DNA of 43,387 nt, from assembly GCA_017540585.1 (NCBI GenBank), contig JAFYAT010000046.1:1-43387 (forward strand), read 5' to 3'. The position numbers and the translations under genes were made by a program. Under the pieces are notes generated by a model. That model searched no databases, had not been told where the DNA came from, and saw nothing but the letters and a program-made list of their open reading frames with translations. Positions 1 through 7,934 of this stretch are shown piece after piece (positions within the stretch are counted from its first letter, which is position 1; every line of letters begins with the position of its first letter). The DNA is from Bacteroidaceae bacterium (GTDB lineage: Bacteria; Bacteroidota; Bacteroidia; Bacteroidales; Bacteroidaceae).

Positions 1-331
1 AAGTATTACCACGGAGGAGTGCCCAGCCAGCTCCGTCAAAAGAAGACTTTGTTCCATTGTTTGAACCATTATCCAATTTCTGATGTGCTTGTGCATTTGT
101 TGTTGGCGCAATAGGGAAAATACCGATAGTCTCGTCATCATCCCAAGCAAAGCTTATACCGCTTTCAGAACTTGTAAGAGTGGTACGTGTGCCATCCTCA
201 TACTCGTAGGCAGGTGCGCTAAGTGTCACCTTACCGTCAAACTTTACATCTGTCTGTGACAGTTCCATGTCGGAACTACATGAAGCCAATAGTGCAACGG
301 CTACCATTGGCAAGAAAAATGATTTTTTCAT
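1..331 (-). CDS. Fimbrillin-like lipoprotein, 5' part only
   Basis: The open frame starts at the ATG at 331 and runs off the left edge after about 110 residues. The N-terminus is a lipoprotein signal: MKKSFF, a hydrophobic stretch, then LLASC with Cys18 as the likely lipidated residue. After it come FDGKVTLSAP, DGTRTTL, SFAWDDDETIGIFPIA and FDGAGWALL. Short beta-strand segments with a W-x-x-D-D-x-I-G-I-F-P motif are typical of fimbrillin (FimA/Mfa-like) and related surface lipoproteins of Bacteroidales. The start lies 17 bp after the stop of the 56-aa gene, so the two are probably co-transcribed from the promoter near 903-933. Truncation is due to the window edge. The subfamily cannot be decided from the N-terminal part. 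Confidence 0.75.
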   Translation of the reverse strand, partial: MKKSFFLPMVAVALLASCSSDMELSQTDVKFDGKVTLSAPAYEYEDGTRTTLTSSESGISFAWDDDETIGIFPIAPTTNAQAHQKLDNGSNNGTKSSFDGAGWALLRGNT

Positions 332-348
332 ATCGTATGTATTTTTGT

Positions 349-519
349 TTAGTCAATAGAAGCACGTGCTCTTGCGCCATTGTCCCATGGCATGTCTGAA
401 ACCCTTACATCACCTTTACTTGTTCCATTGATAGCATTATCGCTACCTGCAAGGATGCTCATGCGCACCCTTGTCTTGCGCACCTCACATTGAGGTGCAG
501 AATAAATCTTAGTATTCAT
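349..519 (-). CDS. 56-aa small protein, SP/EVR head and ARASID tail
   Basis: ATG at 519, TAA at 349-351. The product starts MNTKIYSAPQCEVRKTRVRM and ends DNGARARASID; there is no signal peptide or membrane segment. A second gene at 22194-22379 has the same plan: MKLKDYQSPRSEVRRTSVR, a variable Ser/Gly/Asp-rich middle, then ALRTNASVD. Two independent copies with matching ends but different middles argue that this is a real coding gene. It sits directly before the fimbrillin-like gene and after the terminator-like hairpin at 591-620, so its expression may depend on read-through. Function unknown; I do not recognise a named family. Confidence 0.7.
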   Translation of the reverse strand: MNTKIYSAPQCEVRKTRVRMSILAGSDNAINGTSKGDVRVSDMPWDNGARARASID

Positions 520-583
520 TTTCCATATTATGCCGATAGCCCCTCTTCAGCCATTAAACAAAAAGTCGTTCACACATAGACAC

Positions 584-620
584 AAAAAAACGTGGAGCCA
601 GCACTTTTGCTCGTTCCACG
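584..620 (-). terminator. Intrinsic terminator or attenuator hairpin
   Basis: Read on the minus strand, 620 to 591 forms a 13-position stem with two mismatches and an AAAG loop (outer CGTGGA/TCCACG, inner AGCA/TGCT), followed by seven T (590 to 584). It lies between the promoter at 903-933 and the 56-aa gene, so it either ends a free RNA or attenuates the downstream genes. Confidence 0.75.
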
Positions 621-896
621 GTCTAAAGGCTCTCGCATTGCCCCTGTAAGTCGAAACGAGCAACGCTGAAAGCCCCACGTGAAATGTATATAAACACCAC
701 ACTCCCACACGTACCAATGACGTATGAGCAGACGATGGTGTAAAATACACCCAAGGGGCGTCCCCGTTGCTTTGTTTTTGACTTACAGTGTAGAATTTGC
801 GAGATTCTTAGACCGCCAAAACCAAAGCGTAAGTAACGCCTTTTTATGTATATGTTTGTTCTCCCACCACAGCCCCAATGGACTTCTGCGAGAAAA
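585..896 (-). ncRNA. Candidate structured RNA (6S-like rod or attenuator leader)
   Basis: A good promoter (903-933) and a terminator (584-620) bound about 310 nt without a convincing gene. Within it six perfect inverted pairs nest inside one another: 808-814 with 620-626, 799-804 with 631-636, 780-788 with 644-652 (9 bp), 765-771 with 659-665, 755-759 with 672-676, and 736-741 with 694-699. Together these make one interrupted rod of about 195 nt closed next to the terminator. That shape and size resemble 6S RNA, which has a long interrupted helix. No primary sequence hallmark was recognised, so 6S identity is only a hypothesis. A regulatory leader of the small-gene/lipoprotein operon is the main alternative. 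tmRNA and RNase P RNA do not fit, since their conserved motifs are absent. Confidence 0.5.
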
Positions 897-902
897 CCGT
901 TG

Positions 903-933
903 CAAATATACGATATAAGTGAGTAAGAACAAA
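903..933 (-). promoter_or_regulatory. Bacteroidetes-type promoter
   Basis: On the minus strand TTTG (933-930), exactly 19 bp, then TATATTTG (910-903), matching the Bacteroidetes -33/-7 pattern TTTG-N19-TAnnTTTG. Transcription should begin near 896 and run through the structured leader toward the 56-aa gene. Confidence 0.75.
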
Positions 934-950
934 ATAAATAGGAGAAAAAA

Positions 951-986
951 GACCCACCCTACCCCTCCCTACAGGGAGGAAACTGG
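951..986 (+). repeat. REP-like GACCCACC / CCCTCCCT element
   Basis: A 36-bp sequence beginning GACCCACCCT with a CCTCCCTacAGGGAGG core and ending AACTGG. It is a diverged single copy of the family clustered at 17833-18123. Confidence 0.7.
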
Positions 987-1039
987 TTACTCAATCGCCA
1001 AAAAGGAAGAAAAAGGCAGAATCGAGACAACACACTAAA

Positions 1040-1140
1040 GTCGCTTCTCAGACTATTGATAGTTTGTACCACAAGCTATCGACAGTTTGTATTACAGACT
1101 ATCGATAGTTCGTTTGCAGACTATCGATAGTCTGAGCGAC
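1040..1140. repeat. Four ACTATCGATAGT-type units, 22-23 bp period
   Basis: Four copies of a palindromic core (ACTATYGAYAGT-like) start at 1052, 1075, 1098 and 1120, giving periods of 23, 23 and 22 bp. The array is enclosed by an inverted pair, GTCGCTTCTCAGAC at 1040-1053 and GTCTGAGCGAC at 1130-1140. No gene is present. Confidence 0.8.
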
Positions 1141-1222
1141 AAGAAACATGAATAGGTTTTGTGTTAAGCGACGTACTTACCAAGAGCTAACGTCATGACT
1201 TCGCTATGACACCGAAGTGACT

Positions 1223-1296
1223 CCATAGTGACACCACTATGGCTCTACTATTATAGCGGAGAAATAGTAGAGAATTAGCAGAGAAATAGTAGAGAC
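1223..1296. repeat. Short inverted and direct repeats, 22 bp period
   Basis: CCATAGTG (1223-1230) pairs with CACTATGG (1235-1242). GAGAAATAGTAGAGA occurs at 1259-1273 and 1281-1295, 22 bp apart, and CTCTACTATT at 1243-1252 is an inverted copy of its core. This is a second element of the same style beside the one at 1040-1140. Confidence 0.7.
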
Positions 1297-1535
1297 TACT
1301 TTAACCGTACAGCTTGATGTTTTTTCTTGGTTTACATAATTTGTATCTACCATAATTGACGGCGTTGATGCTTTTGCATAGCTGTCGAGAAGGCTTGTAA
1401 ACGGGGATGCAGCAACTTGGTGGAAGCAACAGAAAAAGGACGGCCTGTACGATAAGAGTCAGGACGCAAGGGCTTTTGTAACATAATCGTAAATATAAGC
1501 AACATTACATGAAAGCGGAGATACTCATTTATTAT
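1297..1535. other. Spacer with no recognisable gene
   Basis: I see no gene, RNA hallmark or strong repeat here. The reading frame on the minus strand between 1347 and 1574 has no family resemblance and overlaps the GH95 promoter. Confidence 0.5.
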
Positions 1536-1543
1536 TACCTTTG
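1536..1543 (+). promoter_or_regulatory. -7 element for the GH95 operon
   Basis: TACCTTTG fits TAnnTTTG and lies about 65 bp before the GH95 start. No TTTG is found at the usual -33 distance, so only the -7 box is supported. Confidence 0.5.
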
Positions 1544-1606
1544 TAGTTGTTAATATGCAAACAGAATATTGCATGACGAACTAACTAAATTATTACAAAC
1601 TAACTT

Positions 1607-4045
1607 ATGAAGAAACTCATAGCATTAATGCTTACATTGGTTGTCGTAGCTAAGGCTTCAGCTGCCGTGGATAACGACCAGCGGCTATGGTACGACAAGC
1701 CTGCCACTCACTGGCTCGAGGCACTTCCTATTGGCAACAGCCGTATGGGAGCAATGGTCTTTGGCGGTACGGATACTGAGGAAATCCAACTGAACGAAGA
1801 GACATTCTGGAGTGGTGGACCTCACAACAACAACAGTACTACATCTATCTATCACCTCAACGAGGTACGAGACCTTATCTTCAACGGTAAGGAACGTGAT
1901 GCTGAGAACATAATCAACCGTGAGTTCATAAAGGGTCCTCACGGAATGAAGTACCTCACTCTCGGTAGTCTCAAATTCAACTTCGGCCATAAGGATGTCA
2001 AGAACTATGTGCGTGAACTTGACCTTACTCGTGCCGTAACGACGACTTCATACACTTGTGACGGAGTGAAATATACCCGCACCGCCTTTGCTTCTCTTGC
2101 GGATGGTGTTGTCATCGTCAATATCAAAGCAAGCAAGAAGGGTGCACTCTCATTCACCCTTTCACATGATTGCCAACTCAAACATAACACAAAGAGCGAT
2201 ATTGTCAATATCTCTGGTAAGAAAGGAAATAGTGGTGGACAGGCTATGCTCACAGCAGAAATAGAAGGCGTAGAGCACGAAGGCATAGCTTCTGCCCTTA
2301 ATGCTGATATGAAGGCGATGGTAACGACGGACGGAAAGGTTACTGTCGATGACGGAACTGTCACAATAAATAATGCACAATCTGCAGTCATACGTATAGC
2401 AGCTGCAACCAACTACGTGAATTACCACGATGTAAGTGGTGATGCAGCAGGAAAGAGTTACGCTCTCCTTGCTTCTTCATCTTATGCTTACGACCAGCTC
2501 CTCAAGCGTCACGTAGCCAAGTATCAGGAACAGTACAACCGCGTAAAGCTCACTCTCCCATCTGAGGGTGGCAACAAGGCGCTTACTACCGTTGAGCGTC
2601 TTGACAAGTTCTATGGAAGCAAGGATCAGGGCATGGTGGCTCTTCTCTTCAACTATGGCCGCTGTCTCCTTATCTCTTCTTCACAGAAGGGTGGACAACC
2701 TGCCAACCTTCAAGGTGTATGGAATGCAAGTCTCAATGCTCCATGGGACTCAAAATATACTATCAACATCAATGCTGAGATGAACTACTGGCCTGCTGAG
2801 GTGTGTGGACTCTCCGAGAATGCAGAACCACTCTTCTCCATGATTAAGGACTTGAGCGTGACTGGTGCAGAGACTGCAAAGGTCATGTACGGTTGCCGTG
2901 GATGGGTGGCTCACCACAATACAGACCTATGGCGCATAGCAGGTCCGCTTGATGGTGCTACATGGGGTATGTTCCCTAATGGTGGTGCATGGCTCACCAC
3001 TCACGTATGGGACCACTTCCTATATACTCTCGACATGGACTTCCTTCGCGAATACTATCCAATTATAAAGGGTGCAGCACAGTTCTACCTTGACTATATG
3101 GTGGAGCGTGACGGCGAACTCCTCGTTGTACCTTCAACATCACCAGAGCACGGAGGACGTGGCAAGTCAAGTACCGTGACTGCTGGTTGTACAATGGACA
3201 ACCAGATTGCACGTGATGCGCTCACTCAGGCTCTCAACGCTGCCAACATACTTGGTGTAGATGCTGACATGCAAAAGGAACTAAGACGTGCCATCGCAAA
3301 GCTTCCTAAGATGAAGGTAGGTCAGTACGGACAGTTGCAGGAATGGCGTGAGGATATTGATGACCCTAACGACCAGCATCGTCACATCTCCCACCTCTAT
3401 GGTCTCTATCCATCCAACCAGATAAACGCATTCACTACGCCTGACCTATGGAAGGCTTCGGGTGTCACTCTCAAACAACGTGGTGATGAAGCTACTGGAT
3501 GGAGCCTTGGATGGAAGACAAACTTCTGGGCACGTATGCTTGACGGTAATCACGCATACACTATACTCAGTAATATGCTCCGACTGCTTCCTGAGGACCG
3601 ACAGATGCGTAACTATCCTAACGGACGTACATATCCTAACCTCTTCGATGCTCACCCACCTTTCCAGATTGACGGTAACTTCGGTGCCACTGCCGGTATT
3701 GCAGAGATGCTGATGCAGAGTGAACTTGCAGTCCGTACCAACGTGCGTACAGCCATAGGTGGAGAGTTATATACTCCTACCATCTTCCTTCTCCCTGCCC
3801 TACCGGATGCTTGGAACGAAGGTAGCATAAAGGGACTCCATGCACGTGGCGGTTACACGGTAGATATGGAGTGGAAGAACGGAAAGCTTGCTTCTGCAAC
3901 AATAGTACCTACTACATTCACTGGCAAGGTAACTATAAGAACAAAGACACCTCTAAAGGGATATGAACCTGTCAAGGTATATGAATCCCTTGGAGTATAT
4001 GAATACGAACTACATATAACTAATACAACAAAACTGACAGTATGA
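1607..4045 (+). CDS. GH95 alpha-L-galactosidase or alpha-L-fucosidase
   Basis: An 812-residue periplasmic exo-glycosidase of normal GH95 length. An SPI signal peptide ([11 protein letters not shown]...ASAA) is followed by the N-terminal beta-domain (about 25-270) with [22 protein letters not shown], then the (alpha/alpha)6 barrel and a C-terminal beta-domain. Catalytic-site motifs are present: N387-I-N389 in [12 protein letters not shown], the acid Glu514 in STSPE, and Asp689 in QIDGNFG. Thr385, two residues before Asn387, sits where fucosidases such as AfcA are recalled to carry His and xylan-acting L-galactosidases Thr; this favours L-galactose removal from xylan but is recalled knowledge, not a test. 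The stop overlaps the next start by 4 bp (ATGA), indicating translational coupling. A -7 box lies at 1536-1543. It is the only secreted enzyme here without Gln after the signal cleavage site. Confidence 0.92.
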   Translation: MKKLIALMLTLVVVAKASAAVDNDQRLWYDKPATHWLEALPIGNSRMGAMVFGGTDTEEIQLNEETFWSGGPHNNNSTTSIYHLNEVRDLIFNGKERDAENIINREFIKGPHGMKYLTLGSLKFNFGHKDVKNYVRELDLTRAVTTTSYTCDGVKYTRTAFASLADGVVIVNIKASKKGALSFTLSHDCQLKHNTKSDIVNISGKKGNSGGQAMLTAEIEGVEHEGIASALNADMKAMVTTDGKVTVDDGTVTINNAQSAVIRIAAATNYVNYHDVSGDAAGKSYALLASSSYAYDQLLKRHVAKYQEQYNRVKLTLPSEGGNKALTTVERLDKFYGSKDQGMVALLFNYGRCLLISSSQKGGQPANLQGVWNASLNAPWDSKYTININAEMNYWPAEVCGLSENAEPLFSMIKDLSVTGAETAKVMYGCRGWVAHHNTDLWRIAGPLDGATWGMFPNGGAWLTTHVWDHFLYTLDMDFLREYYPIIKGAAQFYLDYMVERDGELLVVPSTSPEHGGRGKSSTVTAGCTMDNQIARDALTQALNAANILGVDADMQKELRRAIAKLPKMKVGQYGQLQEWREDIDDPNDQHRHISHLYGLYPSNQINAFTTPDLWKASGVTLKQRGDEATGWSLGWKTNFWARMLDGNHAYTILSNMLRLLPEDRQMRNYPNGRTYPNLFDAHPPFQIDGNFGATAGIAEMLMQSELAVRTNVRTAIGGELYTPTIFLLPALPDAWNEGSIKGLHARGGYTVDMEWKNGKLASATIVPTTFTGKVTIRTKTPLKGYEPVKVYESLGVYEYELHITNTTKLTV

Positions 4046-5484
4046 ATAGAAAACTGATGCTTGCTCTTGCAAGTATGGCAATTGGTGCATCACAAGCACA
4101 GAACCCAATCGTACAGACTTGTTTCTCTACCGACCCTGCTCCTATGGTGGCAGGTGATCGCCTATACGTGTTCACAGGACACGATGAGGAGAAGGCGGAC
4201 TTCTTCTGGATGAACGAGTGGCGATGCTTCTCTACATCCGACATGGTCAACTGGACTGACCACGGTGCTCCACTATCTCAGTGCGACTTTGCATGGGCTG
4301 ACGACCGTGCATGGGCACCACAGTGCATTGGCCGTGAACAGGTGAACGAGAAGGGTGAGAAGGTAATGAAGTATTACCTTTATATACCAGTACATTCTCG
4401 CCTCTCTGGTGGTATGGCTATCGGTGTAGGTGTAGCTGACCGTCCGGAAGGTCCTTACAAGGATGCCCTTGGCAAGCCTCTCTATGAGGATGGCAAGTGG
4501 GACCATATCGACCCTACAGTCTTCATTGATGACGATGACCAGGCTTATATATACTGGGGAAATCCTAAGCTATACTCTGCTAAGCTAAACCGTGATATGA
4601 TAAGCTTTGCTTCTGAAGTAAAGTGTGACACGGATGTAAAGCGTTACACTGAAGGCCCTTGGATATTCAAGCAGCGTCAGGCAACTAAGGAAGAGCTCAA
4701 GGCAATGAAGGCTGCCAAGATCAAGCCAAAGGATGCTGCATGGGGCAAGTACTTCATGGTGTATGCCGGTGGCGGTATTCCTGAGTGCATCGCTTACTCA
4801 GAGAGCGACTCTCCACAGGGTCCTTGGAAGTATGTCGGTGAGGTAATGCCACAGGACAACAATACCAAGTCATTCACCAACCACAGCGGTACTGTTGTGT
4901 TCAAGGGTCATAACTACTTCTTCTACCACACAGGTACTCTCCCAGGCGGTGGCGGCTTCGGTCGCAGTGTAGCCGTTGAAGAGTTCAAGTGGAACGTGGA
5001 CGGCCGTTTCCCAACCATCAAGATGTCTGAGGGCGTTGAGCCTATCGGTACACTCAATCCGTTCAAGCGTGTAGAGGCTGAGACTATTGCATTCAGTAAG
5101 GGTCTTCACACTGAGTGGAACAAGAAGAAGGGCGACGTGTTCGTATGTGACGTCCACAATGGCGACTGGCTCAAGGTACGCAACGTGTCACTTGCCGATG
5201 CAGGCAACCGCAGTTCTGCCAAGATTACTGTCCGTGCTGCAAGTGCTCTTCAGGGTGGACGCATCGAGGTGCGCCTCGACTCTGTCAAGGGTAAGGTCAT
5301 CTCTACTATCGACATCAAGCCTACTGGCGGATGGGAAGAGTGGGAAACATTCTCTGCACCTGTTGATGTCAATGCTGCTGCTCAGGCTGCCGGTGACAAG
5401 GGAATACTTGACAACGTCTATTTCGTGTTCCGTGGTCTCAAAGGTTGCAAGCTCTTCAACTTCGACTGGTGGAAGGTGGACTAA
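4042..5484 (+). CDS. GH43 arabinofuranosidase/xylosidase with CBM6
   Basis: 480 residues with an SPI signal peptide ending SQAQ. The five-bladed GH43 propeller spans about 21-335, with the usual triad positions: base Asp31 in STDPAP, pKa modulator Asp157 in HIDPTVF, and acid Glu204 in YTEGPW. A CBM6-type module follows (about 345-480): [24 protein letters not shown], and a final [10 protein letters not shown]. The start overlaps the GH95 stop by 4 bp, so the two are made together. The same GH43-CBM6 architecture recurs at 27038-29239 and 29391-30941. The likely role is removal of arabinose, or cleavage of xylosyl units, from arabinoxylan oligosaccharides in the periplasm. The exact specificity and GH43 subfamily cannot be read from sequence alone. 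Confidence 0.9.
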   Translation: MNRKLMLALASMAIGASQAQNPIVQTCFSTDPAPMVAGDRLYVFTGHDEEKADFFWMNEWRCFSTSDMVNWTDHGAPLSQCDFAWADDRAWAPQCIGREQVNEKGEKVMKYYLYIPVHSRLSGGMAIGVGVADRPEGPYKDALGKPLYEDGKWDHIDPTVFIDDDDQAYIYWGNPKLYSAKLNRDMISFASEVKCDTDVKRYTEGPWIFKQRQATKEELKAMKAAKIKPKDAAWGKYFMVYAGGGIPECIAYSESDSPQGPWKYVGEVMPQDNNTKSFTNHSGTVVFKGHNYFFYHTGTLPGGGGFGRSVAVEEFKWNVDGRFPTIKMSEGVEPIGTLNPFKRVEAETIAFSKGLHTEWNKKKGDVFVCDVHNGDWLKVRNVSLADAGNRSSAKITVRAASALQGGRIEVRLDSVKGKVISTIDIKPTGGWEEWETFSAPVDVNAAAQAAGDKGILDNVYFVFRGLKGCKLFNFDWWKVD

Positions 5485-5543
5485 GCAAGATGTTATCGTG
5501 CTGGAAAGACAACTAAATACTCACATTATAATCTATACACATT

Positions 5544-7583
5544 ATGAAAAGAAAAGCATTATTTGCTTCTTTGTTACTTTCTGTGTGCTCAGTGAACGCA
5601 CAGAATCCTTACCTCCCGCTTTGGGAGCACTTGCCAGATGGTGAGCCACGTGTATTCGAGGACCCAGACGCTCCAGGCAAGTACCGTGCTTATATTATCG
5701 GTTCACACGATGTAAAGAACACTGACTACTGCGGTCCCGATATCCGCATGTGGTCGGCTCCAGTAGAGGACCTGTCACAGTGGAAGGACGAAGGCCCTAT
5801 CTTCACTCACTATGTGGATGGTCAGTGGGATACTATGTTTGCACCTGACCTCGTAGAGGTTAAGGACAAGGCAACAGGTAAGAAGACTTACTATCTCTAC
5901 CCACACTCTCGTGGATGGAGACGTATTCCGATGGTATGTAAGGGCGACAGACCTGACGGTCCTTTCACTCCTATCAACCTCACTCCTGACGGTCGTGCGT
6001 GCGTTGATGGCAGTATGATTGACTTCGACCCATCAGTATTCATCGAGAACATCACTGACAAGAAGGACAAGGACTTCGACAAGGGCTTCCGTGCATACGT
6101 GTTCTATGGATTCCAGCACTCAACAGCTGCTGAGATGGACCAGAACACTATGTACTCTGTACGTCCTGGCACACAGATACACGACTACTTCATCCCTGCA
6201 TCATCACGCTACGGTGAAGTACGTGACCCAAAGGGCACTGAGTACCCTGCACTCTATAAGGGACAGAACCCTGGAGAGTTCAACTTCTTCGAGGCATCAT
6301 CTATCCGTCAAGTAGGAAACAAGTATGTCATGGTATTCTCTGGCTACTCAGGTCCTGACTACGGACTCGGCTCTACCAACTCTGCTCTCCGCTATGCTTT
6401 CGGCGACAGCCCGCTCGGACCTTGGCGTTCAGGAGGCGTGCTCGTTGACTCTCGTGGCGTGGTGCTCAATGAGGACGGAAGCAAGCTGACGACTACTAAC
6501 TTTGCACACAACACTCACGGTTCTCTTCAGGAGATTAACGGACAGTGGTACGTGTTCTATCACCGTCCACCACGTGGCTTCGGTAATGCTCGTCAGGCAA
6601 TGGTTGCTCCAGTCAAGATTACATGGGACAAGAAGCCAGTAGCCAAGGGCGGTGTAGTACGCATCACAGGCTACGACCCATACGTCAAGGGTAATGAGTG
6701 GACTGCAAAGGCAGCCAACGGTGACCACTACACTGGTGCAGAGGTTACTTCCGAAGGCTTCCAGATTTTCGGTCTTCCACCTTACAAGTGGTACTCTGCA
6801 GGTATTGCCTGCTACCTTAACGACAACAATGCCATGCAGGACCAGCGTGATGTGTGGAACAACTCAATGGATGTTGCAGGATTAAAGAACGGTGCAATAG
6901 TCGGCTTTAAGTACTTCGGCTTCGGTGGACTTGACAAGGACACTAAGGGAGTAAAGGCTTTCGAAGGCACAAAGAGTGGTGACGGCACTGAACTCATAGT
7001 ACGTCTCACACCTAACGGACAGGGTGCGTTCAAGGTTCGCGTAATGCTCGACGGACCATACGCCAACAGCACATGGAACGGTAAGGAGATTGCCGTAATC
7101 AATGTTCCTGCCGATGCAAAGAAGGAGGCTCAGAACTTCCGAGTAGCCGTACCTGCAGTAGAGGGTCTCACTGGCAAGCACGCTATCTACCTCGTGACTG
7201 AAGGTCCAGAGGTCAAGGAGCCACAAGCACCACGCTGGGGTCGTCCACAGCAGCCACAGCGTCCGTTCGGACTCTATGACTTCCACGGACTTTCATTCAC
7301 AAAGAAGGGTGGTCACTGCGGTCGTCCACATGTACCAACAGTAGAGATTACGGTTGATGGAAAGGCTCTTGTCATCCCATCTGCACCTATCCTCTCTACT
7401 AACCAGAATGGTTACACAGAGAACAACCGCTACCAGGTATATGCAAAGCTCAACGCTAACTCAGTCATCAAGGCTACATCTTCTGACCCATCAGTCAAGG
7501 TACAGGTAGGCAAGATTGCTGACGGTCGTGCTACTGTCAAGTGTACATGGAACGGAGTGGATAAGATATTCCTTATCAACTAA
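5544..7583 (+). CDS. GH43-family protein, large two-part form
   Basis: 679 residues with an SPI signal peptide ending SVNAQ. The N-terminal half is a GH43-like propeller that differs from its neighbours: NPYLPLWEHLPDGEP, then VFEDPD with Asp40 as candidate base, Asp162 in DFDPSVF as modulator, and Glu250 in FNFFEASSIR as candidate acid. The C-terminal half (about 390-679) contains a beta-sandwich region (KWYSAGIACYLNDNN ... FHGLSFTKKGG) and an Ig-like end (VEITVDGKALVIPSAP). I recognise the N-terminal block as a common Bacteroidetes GH43 type but cannot name the subfamily. It is third in the plus-strand operon, 59 bp after the GH43-CBM6 gene and followed by a terminator at 7634-7668, so it shares the arabinoxylan context. 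Confidence 0.82.
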   Translation: MKRKALFASLLLSVCSVNAQNPYLPLWEHLPDGEPRVFEDPDAPGKYRAYIIGSHDVKNTDYCGPDIRMWSAPVEDLSQWKDEGPIFTHYVDGQWDTMFAPDLVEVKDKATGKKTYYLYPHSRGWRRIPMVCKGDRPDGPFTPINLTPDGRACVDGSMIDFDPSVFIENITDKKDKDFDKGFRAYVFYGFQHSTAAEMDQNTMYSVRPGTQIHDYFIPASSRYGEVRDPKGTEYPALYKGQNPGEFNFFEASSIRQVGNKYVMVFSGYSGPDYGLGSTNSALRYAFGDSPLGPWRSGGVLVDSRGVVLNEDGSKLTTTNFAHNTHGSLQEINGQWYVFYHRPPRGFGNARQAMVAPVKITWDKKPVAKGGVVRITGYDPYVKGNEWTAKAANGDHYTGAEVTSEGFQIFGLPPYKWYSAGIACYLNDNNAMQDQRDVWNNSMDVAGLKNGAIVGFKYFGFGGLDKDTKGVKAFEGTKSGDGTELIVRLTPNGQGAFKVRVMLDGPYANSTWNGKEIAVINVPADAKKEAQNFRVAVPAVEGLTGKHAIYLVTEGPEVKEPQAPRWGRPQQPQRPFGLYDFHGLSFTKKGGHCGRPHVPTVEITVDGKALVIPSAPILSTNQNGYTENNRYQVYAKLNANSVIKATSSDPSVKVQVGKIADGRATVKCTWNGVDKIFLIN

Positions 7584-7633
7584 CATCTCAGGTATATATC
7601 GACAGTTTAGACTACTATATATAAATAAGGTGT

Positions 7634-7668
7634 AAGGGTGTATCCGCTTGGGTACACCCTTTATTGTT
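7634..7668 (+). terminator. Terminator of the GH95-GH43-GH43 operon
   Basis: A perfect 9-bp stem AAGGGTGTA (7634-7642) / TACACCCTT (7653-7661) is followed by TTATTGTTT. It lies 50 bp after the last stop of the plus-strand operon. Confidence 0.75.
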
Positions 7669-7726
7669 TGTGCAAACCTTCCGATACTGACACTCGCAAG
7701 CAAGGTCTATGACAGAATAGCGGAAC

Positions 7727-7764
7727 AAAAAACAAGCCCCGTACCTGCTCTGGTACGGGGCTTG
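7727..7764 (-). terminator. Terminator of the GH51 gene
   Basis: A perfect 13-bp stem, CAAGCCCCGTACC (7733-7745) with its complement at 7752-7764 and a 6-nt loop, is followed on the minus strand by six T (7732-7727). With the terminator at 7634 it separates the two convergent operons. The 170 bp between it and the GH51 stop hold only a GC-rich GGGAGGG stretch. Confidence 0.85.
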
Positions 7765-7934
7765 CATCATTGTATATCACTATCCTTCACCTCCCTTATG
7801 GGACAAGCAGAAGAAAAGATTAACTATCTTTTCTGAATGCTTGGGGCGCAGTGCTCGGCTGATGAGAGGTAACGAAGGAAACCGAATCATCAGACGATAA
7901 GCACAAGGGAGGGAACAGGCAGGGAGGGGGCCGC

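Noticed and set aside
585-896. tmRNA or RNase P RNA
   Set aside because: No tRNA-like ends or CCA for tmRNA and none of the conserved RNase P core motifs were found.
547-918. Open frames on both strands (67 and 64 codons)
   Set aside because: They lie across the nested RNA pairings and terminator, show no family resemblance or signal, and have no ribosome site; the structured-RNA reading explains the region better.
1040-1140. CRISPR array
   Set aside because: Units are 22-23 bp with no spacers of constant length, the cores are palindromic and touch each other, and no cas genes are present.
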